Below are positions 26,607 through 36,765 of a DNA stretch of 64,000 bases, piece by piece. This DNA comes from Streptomyces sp. NBC_01264. GTDB taxonomy: Bacteria; Actinomycetota; Actinomycetes; Streptomycetales; Streptomycetaceae. The DNA lies in contig NZ_JAPEOX010000002.1 of assembly GCF_026340675.1 (NCBI RefSeq), positions 1,054,001 through 1,118,000 of the forward strand, in the 5' to 3' direction. The notes beneath the pieces are model-generated. The model was given only the letters and a program-made list of their open reading frames with translations, ran no database searches and was not told the origin of the DNA. The translations under genes and the position numbers were made by a program. The number at the start of each line of letters is the position of its first letter. Position 1 is the stretch's first letter.

Positions 26607-26666
26607 ATGGAGACCCCCACCACCGCACGGGTGACGTCCACCGGCGCCCCCGGCGACAGGGCCTGA
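26607..26666 (+). CDS. Possible 19-codon leader ORF
   Basis: ATG at 26607 opens 19 codons rich in Thr/Pro and ends 9 bases before the ATG of the next gene. The ribosome site is poor. It is listed only because of its position; it may be chance. Confidence 0.2.
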   Translation: METPTTARVTSTGAPGDRA

Positions 26667-26675
26667 GGCCCCGCC

Positions 26676-27167
26676 ATGGACGCACCCCCCCACGGCGCCT
26701 GGCTGCGGACCGGGATCAGCCGGGACGGCGGCCCGCTCCGGGAAACCGAACACGTCGTGTGGCTCCAGACCGACACCCTGTACGCGGACAGCCGCGGGTT
26801 CGCCGGAACCACCTCGTACGACGGCGTCCGGGTCACCTTCCACCACCACGTGGGCGCCCCCGGCCACGACGTCGGAGTGCTGCGTCCCGACGGCAACCGC
26901 CTGGTCGAGATGGGCACCAACCCCGACGGCAGCACCTTCCTGGAGGTGTGGTCCCCGCTGCCGTTCGCCCAGGGCCCCACCGGCTGCTGGTTCGCCGCGG
27001 GGACCCAGACCGTGCGGGTGGGCAGCCACGTGGTGCACGTCGACGCCGCCGGGCACGGCACGCACCACGTCCTCCTGCGCACCGACCCCGTCCCGTCCGG
27101 GCCGCCGCCCGCGCCGCAGGACCAGGCCGACCAGGCCGACTGGACGGACGGGGCTCAGCCGGACTAG
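26676..27167 (+). CDS. Hypothetical beta-rich protein
   Basis: I do not recognise this 163-residue protein with confidence. It has the look of a small beta-barrel: GAWLRTGISRDGGPLRETEHVVWLQTDTLYADSRGFAG, VRVTFHHHVGAP, GTNPDGSTFLEVWSPLPF and VRVGSHVVHVDAAGHG. There is weak resemblance to lipocalin-like or HRI1-like proteins. The Trp-rich strands and a His-x-His-x centre may bind a small ligand. There is no signal peptide. The acidic Gln/Asp tail overlaps the end of the converging RCK gene by 4 bases. Confidence 0.6.
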   Translation: MDAPPHGAWLRTGISRDGGPLRETEHVVWLQTDTLYADSRGFAGTTSYDGVRVTFHHHVGAPGHDVGVLRPDGNRLVEMGTNPDGSTFLEVWSPLPFAQGPTGCWFAAGTQTVRVGSHVVHVDAAGHGTHHVLLRTDPVPSGPPPAPQDQADQADWTDGAQPD

Positions 27168-29170
27168 CCCGCCTGGCCCCCTCCGGTGTCCGCGGCGCCG
27201 GCCGTACGGGCCTGCGCGCGGCCGAGCAGTTCCGCCAGGCCCCGCCGGGTGGCGGCCACGACCACGCGGTCCTGCGGCCGCAGGACGTGGCCCGGGCGCA
27301 GGTCCCAGACCAGGGCGGGCTTCCGGGCGTCGTCGTGGCCCGGCCGCGTCGCGAGGTCGGGGCGGCGGTTGCCCGGGGCGGTGGTGTCCAGGGCGATCAC
27401 CCGCCAGGCACCGGGCCTGAACGATTCCTCGATGGTGCGGCCCTCCAGCAGGGGATGGCCGGCCACCTCCAGCACCGCGAACACGAGCACCCTGCGCTCC
27501 ACCGGGATGGCGCCGAGCACGCGGCGGCCCATCATCGCCCCGGCGAACGCGGGCGCGGCCAGATGGGAGACGCTGCGGCTCCGGGTGAGGGCCGCCGGGT
27601 GGGCCTCGCGCAGGGTGCGGTAGACCGCGGTGGCGAACTCGTTGTCGTACAGCCGCATCACCACCCGTACGTCGGGCTTCACCGAGCGGGCGTAGAGCGC
27701 GGCCTCCAGGTTGGTGGTGTCCGAGCTGGTCACCGCCAGCAGGGCGTGGGCGCGGTGGATCCGGGCCGCCTCCAGGACCCCTTCGTCGGTGACGTCGCCG
27801 ACCACGACGGGCACGTGCAGGCGGCGCGCGAGGGCGATCCCGCGGGCCAGGGGGTCGGACTCCACGCACACCACGGGAATCCCCAGCTCCCGCAGCCGCG
27901 CGAGCACCCGGGCACCGATCTTGCCGAGGCCGAGCAGCACGACGTGGCCGGAGAGCCCGCGCGGCGGCCTGCGCAGAGCCGTCGCGGTGCGGAAGGCGCC
28001 CAGTGCTTCGAGGGCCGCCGCGACCAGGATGGGCAGCAGGAGCAGTCCGACGAACCCGGCCAGGATCTGCAGGAGTTGGCGCTCGGGCGGCTGGTCGAGC
28101 GCGGGGTCGTTGATCGCGAAGACGTCGAGCAGGGTCAGGTAGACGGCGTGCAGCGGGGTGTCCCCCGTGACCAGGGAGGAGGCCACGGCAAGGGCGCCGA
28201 CGGCTGCCGCGATCCCGGCGAGCGACCAGCGCAGCCTGCGGGAGAACAGTGAACCGACCGGCAGGGAGACCTGGTTGAGCCGGCGGCCGTCCGGCGCGGG
28301 CGTGGCGTGGGAGACCGCCTCGAGCGCGACGATCCCGCGCCCGGTCGCGGCCGCCACGGACCGGTCGTCCGGGAGCAGTTGCGGACCGCGGTCCCCGCCG
28401 ATCTCCGATCCGTCCTCGCCGGCCGGATCGACGGAGGTGGCGGACAGCAGGGCCAGGGTGCACAGGCCCGGGTCGGCGACCTGCCCCCGGCCTGGGGGCG
28501 TGCGTTCCACCGCCCGCAGGAGCAGACCGTCGGCCTGGATCACCTTGCTGGTGCCCGCGACGGCGGAGGCGGCGAGCGCGGGGGCGGCCGTGTCCGCGTC
28601 GGAGAGCACGGTCGTGGCGGAGTCCAGCGCGCTCAGGTCGATGCCGGGTTCCGCGACGAGCGCGGACTGGTCGAGCAACTCCTCGAGGTGCTGGCCGAGT
28701 TTGCGGTTGTAGAGGCGGATGACGAGCCGCAGTCTGGGGTTCAGCCGCCGGGCCACGAGGGCGGCCCGTACGTTCGTCTCGTCGTCCTCGTAGACGAGCG
28801 CCAGCGCCGCGGCCCGGGCGACCCCGACGGCGGTCAGGGCCACTTCGTCGGGGGCGGGAGCCTCCAGCACCCGCAGTTCCGGTACGAGCTCCTCCCCCGC
28901 GGCGGCCCGGTCCCCGGCGGCCGTACGGATCCGCGCGGCCGGGAACCGCCCCAGCAGAGCGCGACCGGCCCCGGCCCGGACACGGTTCCGGTCCTGCACG
29001 GGGCCCGTCCCGGGGCGCACCTCGCGGGCGGCGGGCACGACCAGCGTCACCCGCTCCTCGTACACGTCGCGGAGCTCCGCGGCCAGTCGGTGGGCGAGGC
29101 CGTCGTCCCCGCACACGACCATCAGGTCGGCGGATTCGGTCTGTTGAGGATGCGCGGAAGGAGAGGACAC
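27164..29170 (-). CDS. Two-RCK NAD-binding membrane protein (K+ channel/CASTOR-like)
   Basis: A 668-residue protein. Residues about 15-175 form a first Rossmann/RCK domain (DLMVVCGDDGLAHRLA). A central region near residues 315-400 has two hydrophobic helices (WSLAGIAAAVGALAVASSLV and LLQILAGFVGLLLLPILVAAALEAL) flanking a pore-like loop, but no TVGYG selectivity filter. Then a second RCK domain begins GHVVLLGLGKIGARVLARLRELGIPVVCVESD. The architecture fits the CASTOR/POLLUX-like group of ion conductance regulators. Its ion is unclear because the filter is not canonical. It overlaps the preceding gene's end and stands alone. Confidence 0.8.
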   Translation of the reverse strand: MSSPSAHPQQTESADLMVVCGDDGLAHRLAAELRDVYEERVTLVVPAAREVRPGTGPVQDRNRVRAGAGRALLGRFPAARIRTAAGDRAAAGEELVPELRVLEAPAPDEVALTAVGVARAAALALVYEDDETNVRAALVARRLNPRLRLVIRLYNRKLGQHLEELLDQSALVAEPGIDLSALDSATTVLSDADTAAPALAASAVAGTSKVIQADGLLLRAVERTPPGRGQVADPGLCTLALLSATSVDPAGEDGSEIGGDRGPQLLPDDRSVAAATGRGIVALEAVSHATPAPDGRRLNQVSLPVGSLFSRRLRWSLAGIAAAVGALAVASSLVTGDTPLHAVYLTLLDVFAINDPALDQPPERQLLQILAGFVGLLLLPILVAAALEALGAFRTATALRRPPRGLSGHVVLLGLGKIGARVLARLRELGIPVVCVESDPLARGIALARRLHVPVVVGDVTDEGVLEAARIHRAHALLAVTSSDTTNLEAALYARSVKPDVRVVMRLYDNEFATAVYRTLREAHPAALTRSRSVSHLAAPAFAGAMMGRRVLGAIPVERRVLVFAVLEVAGHPLLEGRTIEESFRPGAWRVIALDTTAPGNRRPDLATRPGHDDARKPALVWDLRPGHVLRPQDRVVVAATRRGLAELLGRAQARTAGAADTGGGQAG

Positions 29171-29218
29171 CTCCCCAGCATGCCGTGCCGGCCGCTCCGG
29201 CCCGTCGGCGCCCGTACG

Positions 29219-29569
29219 TCAGTGGATGACGGTGAAGCTGCGCCAGGGCAGGGCTTCGGGGGCGGTGACGTTCGAGAGGGTCGTGGCCACGTAGGTGCCG
29301 TCGCCCCGGTCGAGCTTGCGGCAGTCCTCCGTCTGGTACAGGACCACGTCCACGAGGGTGTTGTTCTCCACGTGCGTCGCCCCCTCGGGCAGGGCGATCC
29401 TGTGGCAGCCCTTGACCGAGGTGTTGCTGTAGCTCACCTCGACCGGCGAGTCGTGGCCGCGGAACTCGAGCATCCCGACGGTGCTCCGGCCCAGGCCCGA
29501 GCAGGCGGTGGCCGTCAGCAGCAGCGCTGCCGTTCCCGCGATGATGCTGATACGCCTGCTGTGGGACAT
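29219..29569 (-). CDS. Small secreted/lipoprotein-like hypothetical
   Basis: A 116-residue protein with an N-terminal signal (residues about 6-23) ending LLLTATACSG, similar to Streptomyces lipoprotein signals though with Ala at -3. The mature part has two Cys residues (KGCHRIALPEG and TEDCRKL) and a beta-rich pattern ending PWRSFTVIH. Family unknown. It lies 48 bases upstream of the RCK gene start on the same strand. Confidence 0.7.
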   Translation of the reverse strand: MSHSRRISIIAGTAALLLTATACSGLGRSTVGMLEFRGHDSPVEVSYSNTSVKGCHRIALPEGATHVENNTLVDVVLYQTEDCRKLDRGDGTYVATTLSNVTAPEALPWRSFTVIH

Positions 29570-29666
29570 GGCGCGGTCCTCGTCTGTGCGGTGATGGCGT
29601 CCTAGGCACAGACTGCCCCGGCACGGCGCGAGCGGCTCCCGCTGCTCCGCCGTCCGGGTGAACGGC

Positions 29667-30566
29667 TCAGGCCCGGGCCAGCGCGTCGGTGACGAAACGC
29701 GCGGCGCGGTCCAGGGCCGCGTCGGCCTCGTCCAGCATGCCCTCGAAGACCTGGAAGACGTGGGGGACGTCGGCGGTGACGTCGAGCTGGACGCCGACCC
29801 CGGCCGCGGCCGCCCGGACGGCGAACCGGGTGGAGTCGTCCAGCAGGACCTCGTTGGATCCGGCCTGGAGGAGCAGCGGGGGCAGCCCGGTCAGGTCGGC
29901 GTGCAGGGCCGGGCTCAGCAGCGGCTGCGCGGGGTCCTGCCCGGCCAGGTAGTGGCCGAAGACGACGGCCAGTTCCGCGCGGGTGAAGAGCGGGTCGGCG
30001 TCGTGCTTCGTGGTCATGGACTCGCCCGAGAGGGTGGCGTCCAGGCCCGGCGAGAAGGCGACCGCGGCGGCCGGCATCGGCAGGCCGGCCTCGCGGGCGG
30101 CCAGCAGGGTGGTGACGGCGATTCCGCCGCCGGCGGAGTCCCCGGCCAGGACGATCCCCTCGGCCGCGGCGCCCTGCTCCAGCAGGTCGCGGTAGGCGGC
30201 GAGCCCGTCCTCGACGGCCGCGGGGAAGGGGTGCTCCGGGGCGAGCCGGTAGTCCACCGAGACGGCGCGGACCCCGGTCCGGCGCACCAGTGCGGCGGTG
30301 AGCCGCAGGGCGGTGTCGGGCGAGCCGGCGACCCAGGCCCCGCCGTGGAAGTAGAGGATCGTCCCGGTGGCGGCGTCACCCTCGGGCTCGACGGTCAGGG
30401 CGGGGAGCCCGCCGAGGACGGAGGGGGTGACGGCCACCCCGGCCGGAGCCGGGCCCGCGGTCATCTGGGCCTCGAAGTCCTTGCGCAGCCGCTCCGGCGG
30501 GAGGCTGCCGTCGAAGGGGGCCTGCCGCATCAGGGTGTCGACGGCCGTGCGCTGTGCCGTGCTCAT
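29667..30566 (-). CDS. Alpha/beta hydrolase, hormone-sensitive-lipase family esterase
   Basis: A 299-residue esterase. LYFHGGAWVAGSPDT is the oxyanion-hole HGGAW motif, VSVDYRLAPEHPFPAAVED is the conserved YRLAPEHP, GDSAGGG carries the nucleophilic Ser, and DADPLFT and DVPHVFQ carry the acid and catalytic His. There is no signal peptide, so it is cytosolic. It is divergent from a MarR regulator across 80 bases that hold two operator-like palindromes, so expression is likely under that regulator. Confidence 0.92.
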   Translation of the reverse strand: MSTAQRTAVDTLMRQAPFDGSLPPERLRKDFEAQMTAGPAPAGVAVTPSVLGGLPALTVEPEGDAATGTILYFHGGAWVAGSPDTALRLTAALVRRTGVRAVSVDYRLAPEHPFPAAVEDGLAAYRDLLEQGAAAEGIVLAGDSAGGGIAVTTLLAAREAGLPMPAAAVAFSPGLDATLSGESMTTKHDADPLFTRAELAVVFGHYLAGQDPAQPLLSPALHADLTGLPPLLLQAGSNEVLLDDSTRFAVRAAAAGVGVQLDVTADVPHVFQVFEGMLDEADAALDRAARFVTDALARA

Positions 30567-30607
30567 GGGATCCTCCAGTGGAAGCGATGTTCTTCACCAG
30601 GAACTAC

Positions 30608-30634
30608 ATTCCTAGGAATATCATTCCCGAGAAT
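30608..30634. promoter_or_regulatory. Paired 12-bp palindromic operators (MarR type)
   Basis: ATTCCTAGGAAT (30608-30619, perfect palindrome) and ATTCCCGAGAAT (30623-30634) are separated by 3 bp. They lie between the esterase gene and the marR gene and close to the marR start at 30647, so a dimer bound here could control both. Confidence 0.7.
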
Positions 30635-30646
30635 CTGGAGCACGGC

Positions 30647-31099
30647 ATGACCGACCCGGCGCAGGTGTTCATGGACCTCGTCCGCTACGAGACCAGGCTC
30701 TACAACGCGCTGGGCGAACGGCTGCGCGCGGAGCACGGCGTGACGATGGGCCAGTTCGAGTTCCTGCGCATCATCGACGGCCGGGAGGGCTGCCGGGTCA
30801 ACGACCTGGCCGAGGAGGCAGCCATCACCGTCGGGGCGACCAGCAAGGGGGTGGACCGGCTGGAGGCCCTCGGCTGGGTGGTCCGGCGACCCCATCCCGC
30901 CAACCGCCGCTCGTCCCTGCTGGAGCTGACCCCCGAAGGCCGCGAACGGCTGGCCGCCGCCACGCCCACGTTCGAGGACGGCCTGCGTTCCTGGCTCACC
31001 GGGCCGCTGACGGCCGGCTCGCTGGAGGGGTTCGCCGCCACCCTCGCCCTGCTGCGCGGCACGCTGCAGGACGCCTCGGCGGGCACGCCCGCCGGCTAG
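30647..31099 (+). CDS. MarR family transcriptional regulator
   Basis: A 150-residue winged-helix regulator. [70 protein letters not shown] covers the helix-turn-helix and wing. The ATG at 30647 has GGAG 6 bases upstream; an open frame further up has no similarity. It lies next to the paired palindromes and is divergent from the HSL-type esterase, so it is probably autoregulated and represses that esterase. Confidence 0.9.
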   Translation: MTDPAQVFMDLVRYETRLYNALGERLRAEHGVTMGQFEFLRIIDGREGCRVNDLAEEAAITVGATSKGVDRLEALGWVVRRPHPANRRSSLLELTPEGRERLAAATPTFEDGLRSWLTGPLTAGSLEGFAATLALLRGTLQDASAGTPAG

Positions 31100-31112
31100 C
31101 CGGCAAGGGAAA

Positions 31113-31153
31113 CGGCCCGGGCCGGCCGCGGGGAGCGCGGCCGGCCCGGGCCG
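31113..31153. terminator. Perfect 18-bp GC hairpin between marR and katG
   Basis: CGGCCCGGGCCGGCCGCG pairs exactly with CGCGGCCGGCCCGGGCCG over a 5-base loop (GGGAG). The two flanking genes converge, so it likely stops both. Confidence 0.8.
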
Positions 31154-31163
31154 GATGCCGGGA

Positions 31164-33749
<2,586 letters not shown>

Positions 33750-34160
33750 ATGAGTGACCTGCTGGAGCGGCTGCGCGAGCGCGGCTGGCGGATGACCTCC
33801 CAGCGGCGTGTCGTCGCGGAGGTGCTCGACGGTGACCACGTGCACCTCACGGCCGACGAGGTGCACGCCCGCGCCGTGGAGCGGCTGCCCGAGATCTCCC
33901 GGGCCACCGTGTACAACGCCCTGGGCGAGCTGGTCTCCCTCGGCGAGGTCATGGAGGTCACCACCGACGGCCGGGCCAAACGCTACGACCCCAACGCGCA
34001 CCACCCGCACCAGCACCTGGTGTGCTCCGGCTGCGGCCTGATCCGCGACGTCCACCCCACCGGCGACCCGCTGGCCGGCCTCCCGACCGAGGACCGGTTC
34101 GGTTTCACGGTGTCCGGGGTCGAGGTCACCTACCGGGGGCTCTGCGCCTCCTGCGCGTGA
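33750..34160 (+). CDS. Fur family regulator (FurA/CatR/PerR-like)
   Basis: A 136-residue metalloregulator. The winged helix has RERGWRMTSQRRVVAEVL and LPEISRATVYNALGELVSLGEV. The metal region has NAHHPHQHLVCSGCGLI and ends GLCASCA, the two CxxC pairs of a structural zinc site. The ATG at 33750 is preferred over GTG 33738. By family and divergence from katG it probably represses katG and itself and is inactivated by peroxide. Confidence 0.9.
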   Translation: MSDLLERLRERGWRMTSQRRVVAEVLDGDHVHLTADEVHARAVERLPEISRATVYNALGELVSLGEVMEVTTDGRAKRYDPNAHHPHQHLVCSGCGLIRDVHPTGDPLAGLPTEDRFGFTVSGVEVTYRGLCASCA

Positions 34161-34166
34161 GACGGC

Positions 34167-34197
34167 CCGGGCCCGCCGCACGGAGCGGCGGGCCCGG
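34167..34197. terminator. GC hairpin after the fur gene
   Basis: CCGGGCCCGCCGC pairs with GCGGCGGGCCCGG over a 5-base loop, 7 bases after the stop. Confidence 0.7.
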
Positions 34198-34304
34198 CCC
34201 GAATTCGCCCGTACGGGACCTCGCCCGCGGTGCCCGAGGTGGACGCGGGTCCGGCCCGGAGGCCCACCCGGACACCCTCCGGCCGGACACCGTCCGGCCC
34301 GGCG

Positions 34305-34760
34305 TCAGCCCAATTGGATGTCGGAATCCGGCTGGGCGACCTTGAACAGCGCGCGGGCGATCACCGCGGCGTCCTCGTCCGTGAGGTGCGCGGAGAAGTG
34401 CTTCTGGATGCTGCGCATGTAGACCGGGGCCGTCGCCCGGTGGGCCTCGGCCCCCGCCGGGGTGATCACGGCCCAGGAGGCCCGTTTGTCGTGCGGGTCG
34501 GGCAGCTTGTCCACGAGGCCGGCGCGCACCATCTCGTCGATCAGGCGGCTGACCCGGGTGCGGCTGAGCACCACCCGGTTGGCCACCTCCTGCATGCGTA
34601 GCCCGTGCTCCCCGGCCGCCTTGAGTTCGAGCAGTACGTCGTACCACGTCAAGGGGATCCGGCCGTCGCGCTGCACGTCGCTCTCGATGGCGCGTACGGC
34701 GGCGTTGTGCGCGAGGAGCATCGCCCGCCACGCCTCGAGTCGATCATCCCGTTCGGTCAC
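34305..34760 (-). CDS. MarR family regulator of a rhodanese-YceI pair
   Basis: A 151-residue winged-helix protein. TWYDVLLELKAAGEHGLRMQEVANRVVLSRTRVSRLIDEMVRAGLVDKLPDPHDKRASWAVITPAG is the standard MarR core. It is divergent from a rhodanese gene, and the spacer contains two GTGCGNNCGCAC palindromes 28 bp apart, which are probable operators. There are no Cys residues in this protein, so if it senses sulfur or redox species it does not do so through its own thiols. Confidence 0.88.
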   Translation of the reverse strand: MTERDDRLEAWRAMLLAHNAAVRAIESDVQRDGRIPLTWYDVLLELKAAGEHGLRMQEVANRVVLSRTRVSRLIDEMVRAGLVDKLPDPHDKRASWAVITPAGAEAHRATAPVYMRSIQKHFSAHLTDEDAAVIARALFKVAQPDSDIQLG

Positions 34761-34782
34761 GTCGCGATCCTACTCCCATTGC

Positions 34783-34822
34783 GTGCGCCCGCACACACTT
34801 GCTAAGGTGCGTGCGTACGCAC
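34783..34822. promoter_or_regulatory. Two GTGCGNNCGCAC operators
   Basis: GTGCGCCCGCAC at 34783-34794 and GTGCGTACGCAC at 34811-34822. They have identical arms, and their centres are 28 bp apart. They lie between the divergent marR and rhodanese genes. Confidence 0.75.
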
Positions 34823-34853
34823 TTATTGCTCCTTGATTTTCGGAGGCTGGCAC

Positions 34854-35186
34854 ATGGCGGTTCAGAACCTCTCCCGCGACGAGGTCAAGCAGAAGCTCGA
34901 CAGCGGCAAGGCCGCGGTCGTCGAGGCCCTGCCCGAGCAGTACTACAAGGAGGCGCACCTGCCGGGAGCGCTGCTCCTGCCCGTCGACGACGTCGACACG
35001 CTGGCCCCCGGCCTGCTGCCCGACAAGGACGCCGAGGTCATCGTCTACTGCACCGGTACGACCTGCTCCAACTCGGGAATCGCGGCCGAGCGGCTCGCGG
35101 AGCTCGGCTACTCGAAGGTCTTCACCTACAAGGACGGCAAGGAGGACTGGATCGGGGGCGGGCTCCCGACCGAGTCCGGCGTCTGA
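34854..35186 (+). CDS. Rhodanese-like sulfurtransferase
   Basis: A 110-residue single rhodanese domain. It has AAVVEALPEQYYKEAHLPGALLLPVDDV and the active loop YCTGTTCSNS, in which the first Cys aligns with the catalytic, persulfide-forming residue. CGGAGG precedes the ATG at 34854. It is co-directional with a YceI gene 35 bases on. The role could be sulfur transfer or detoxification. Confidence 0.9.
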   Translation: MAVQNLSRDEVKQKLDSGKAAVVEALPEQYYKEAHLPGALLLPVDDVDTLAPGLLPDKDAEVIVYCTGTTCSNSGIAAERLAELGYSKVFTYKDGKEDWIGGGLPTESGV

Positions 35187-35221
35187 GCGGTACACCCCCA
35201 CACGAGCAGGAGGAACGGGCG

Positions 35222-35800
35222 ATGACCAGGAGCGCGACATCCCCGACCCGCACCGTGGACGGGGTCGAACTCCCGGCCGTGGGTGACTGGAAGGTCGACC
35301 CGGGACACGCCGAGGTCGGATTCCTCGGCCGGCACTTCATGCTCACGAAGGTGCGCGGCCGGTTCACCGGCGTCGACGCCACCGTCTACATCGGCGAGCG
35401 GCCCGAGGACAGCAAGGTCACCGCGGTGATCGACATGGCCAGTGTCAACAGCGGGGACACGGCCCGGGACGACCACCTGCGGTCCGCCGAGTTCTTCGAC
35501 GTGGCCGAGCACCCCCGGGCGACGTTCACCTCGACGTCGGTGAGCTGGAACGGTACGAGCGGCACGCTCGCCAGCGATCTCACGATCAAGGGGTTCACCC
35601 GTCGCGTCGAGCTCGACGTCGACTACCTGGGCCACGCCAAGGACCCGTGGGGCAACGACCGCACGGTGTTCTCGGCCCGCGGCAGGATCAACCGCGAGGA
35701 CTGGGGCCTGACCTGGAACATGGCCCTGGAGACCGGCGGGTTCCTGGTCTCCAAGGAGATCGAGCTCTCGCTGGAGATCGAGGCGGTCAGGGAGGTCTGA
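35222..35800 (+). CDS. YceI family polyisoprenoid-binding protein
   Basis: A 192-residue lipocalin-like barrel. DWKVDPGHAEVGFLGRHFMLTKVRGRF starts the domain. VNSGDTARDDHLRSAEFFDVAEHPRATFTSTSV and INREDWGLTWNMALETGGFLVSKEIELSLEIEAVR follow in family order. YceI proteins bind isoprenoid or amide ligands. No signal peptide is present, so it is cytosolic. It is probably in one operon with the rhodanese. Confidence 0.92.
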   Translation: MTRSATSPTRTVDGVELPAVGDWKVDPGHAEVGFLGRHFMLTKVRGRFTGVDATVYIGERPEDSKVTAVIDMASVNSGDTARDDHLRSAEFFDVAEHPRATFTSTSVSWNGTSGTLASDLTIKGFTRRVELDVDYLGHAKDPWGNDRTVFSARGRINREDWGLTWNMALETGGFLVSKEIELSLEIEAVREV

Positions 35801-35821
35801 CGTCCCGCACGTCGACCCGAT

Positions 35822-35853
35822 GGTCCCGGTACGGCCACCGCCGTACCGGGACC
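35822..35853. terminator. Perfect 14-bp hairpin between yceI and tetR
   Basis: GGTCCCGGTACGGC pairs with GCCGTACCGGGACC over CACC. The flanking genes converge. Confidence 0.75.
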
Positions 35854-35904
35854 GCCCCTGCCCGCGGCGGCGTCCCGGCCAGGGCTCCCGGTCAGGGCTC
35901 CCGG

Positions 35905-36492
35905 TCAGGCCTCCAGGACCCGCCGCACTACCTCGCCGAGCGCCCCCCGGATCCGCCCGGGGGTGAACTCGGCTCTGCGCAAAGCCTGCTGGAGGTCCGC
36001 GTCGACCATGGCGAGCAGCAGGTGCGAGGTGCCCTGGGCGTCCAGCTCCGGGCGCGCCTCGGCCAGCAGGACGGACAGGTGGCGCTGCCACAGGCAGTAG
36101 GAGGCGATCCGGTACCGGACGCCGGGCGCGGTGGTCTCGGAGAGCCGCACCAGCTCCAGGTTCGCGTCGAGCAGGTCCAGGTACGTGTCGAAGAAGGCGG
36201 TGATCCGCGTGCTCGCGTCGGCTCCGGGCCCCAGGGGCGGCGGCCCGAACAGCATCCTGCTCTGGAGCTCGCTCTCCTGGGTGTCGAGCAGGGCCACGGC
36301 GAGCCCGGACTTGCTTCCGAACCGGCGGAACAGCGTTCCCTTGCCCACGCCCGCGCGTGACGCGATGGCGTCGAGGGACACGTTCGCGACGCCGTGCTCC
36401 CCGAAGAGTTCGGCGGCGACCGCCAGGATGCGGTCACGGTTCCGTGCCGCGTCCGCCCGCTCGCGGACCGGCTTCCGGATGAGCTCGGTCAC
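35905..36492 (-). CDS. TetR family regulator next to the roh-like cluster
   Basis: A 195-residue TetR protein. RNRDRILAVAAELFGEHGVANVSLDAIASRAGVGKGTLFRRFGSKSGLAVALL is the DNA-binding domain, and the rest is helical. It is divergent from the biosynthetic operon starting at 36766. A CGGAC-4-GTCCG inverted repeat at 36569-36582 lies close to the operon side and could be its operator. It is therefore the obvious candidate pathway regulator. Confidence 0.88.
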   Translation of the reverse strand: MTELIRKPVRERADAARNRDRILAVAAELFGEHGVANVSLDAIASRAGVGKGTLFRRFGSKSGLAVALLDTQESELQSRMLFGPPPLGPGADASTRITAFFDTYLDLLDANLELVRLSETTAPGVRYRIASYCLWQRHLSVLLAEARPELDAQGTSHLLLAMVDADLQQALRRAEFTPGRIRGALGEVVRRVLEA

Positions 36493-36568
36493 CTAACCCC
36501 CAACTGCCCTTCTTCGCCGTTCGTTTGCTTGCCCGCGTGAACACGATGTGTCAGGGTCGTCGCCGAAA

Positions 36569-36582
36569 CGGACCGCAGTCCG
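36569..36582. promoter_or_regulatory. Candidate TetR operator
   Basis: CGGACCGCAGTCCG has 5-bp arms and a 4-bp centre, located between the tetR gene and the biosynthetic operon. Short and unproven. Confidence 0.35.
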
Positions 36583-36598
36583 CTTACGGGGGACCACC

Positions 36599-36685
36599 AT
36601 GACACAGCTCAAGGGCCGCCGCACTGCGTTCCCTTCAGGAGCCGGCCGCCCACGGCAGATTTCGGCCGGCCCGACCGCCGGCTGA
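36599..36685 (+). CDS. Small 28-codon ORF upstream of the biosynthetic operon
   Basis: ATG at 36599 with GGGGG 6-7 bases upstream, a stronger ribosome site than chance would give, opens 28 codons and ends 80 bases before the next gene. The peptide begins [11 protein letters not shown] and is rich in Arg and Gly. It could be a leader peptide or simply part of the 5' leader. Confidence 0.35.
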   Translation: MTQLKGRRTAFPSGAGRPRQISAGPTAG

Positions 36686-36765
36686 TCCCGCCCACCGCGA
36701 GCACAGTGAGTGCGCCCGAGCGCGCACCACTCCCCCTGGCACGCACGCCCTCGACCGGAGGAAGC

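Noticed and set aside
26574..29624. A frame of more than 1,000 codons antisense to 26676-27167 and out of frame with the RCK gene
   Set aside because: The product is Arg/Pro/Gly repeats without domains, a shadow of the RCK gene.
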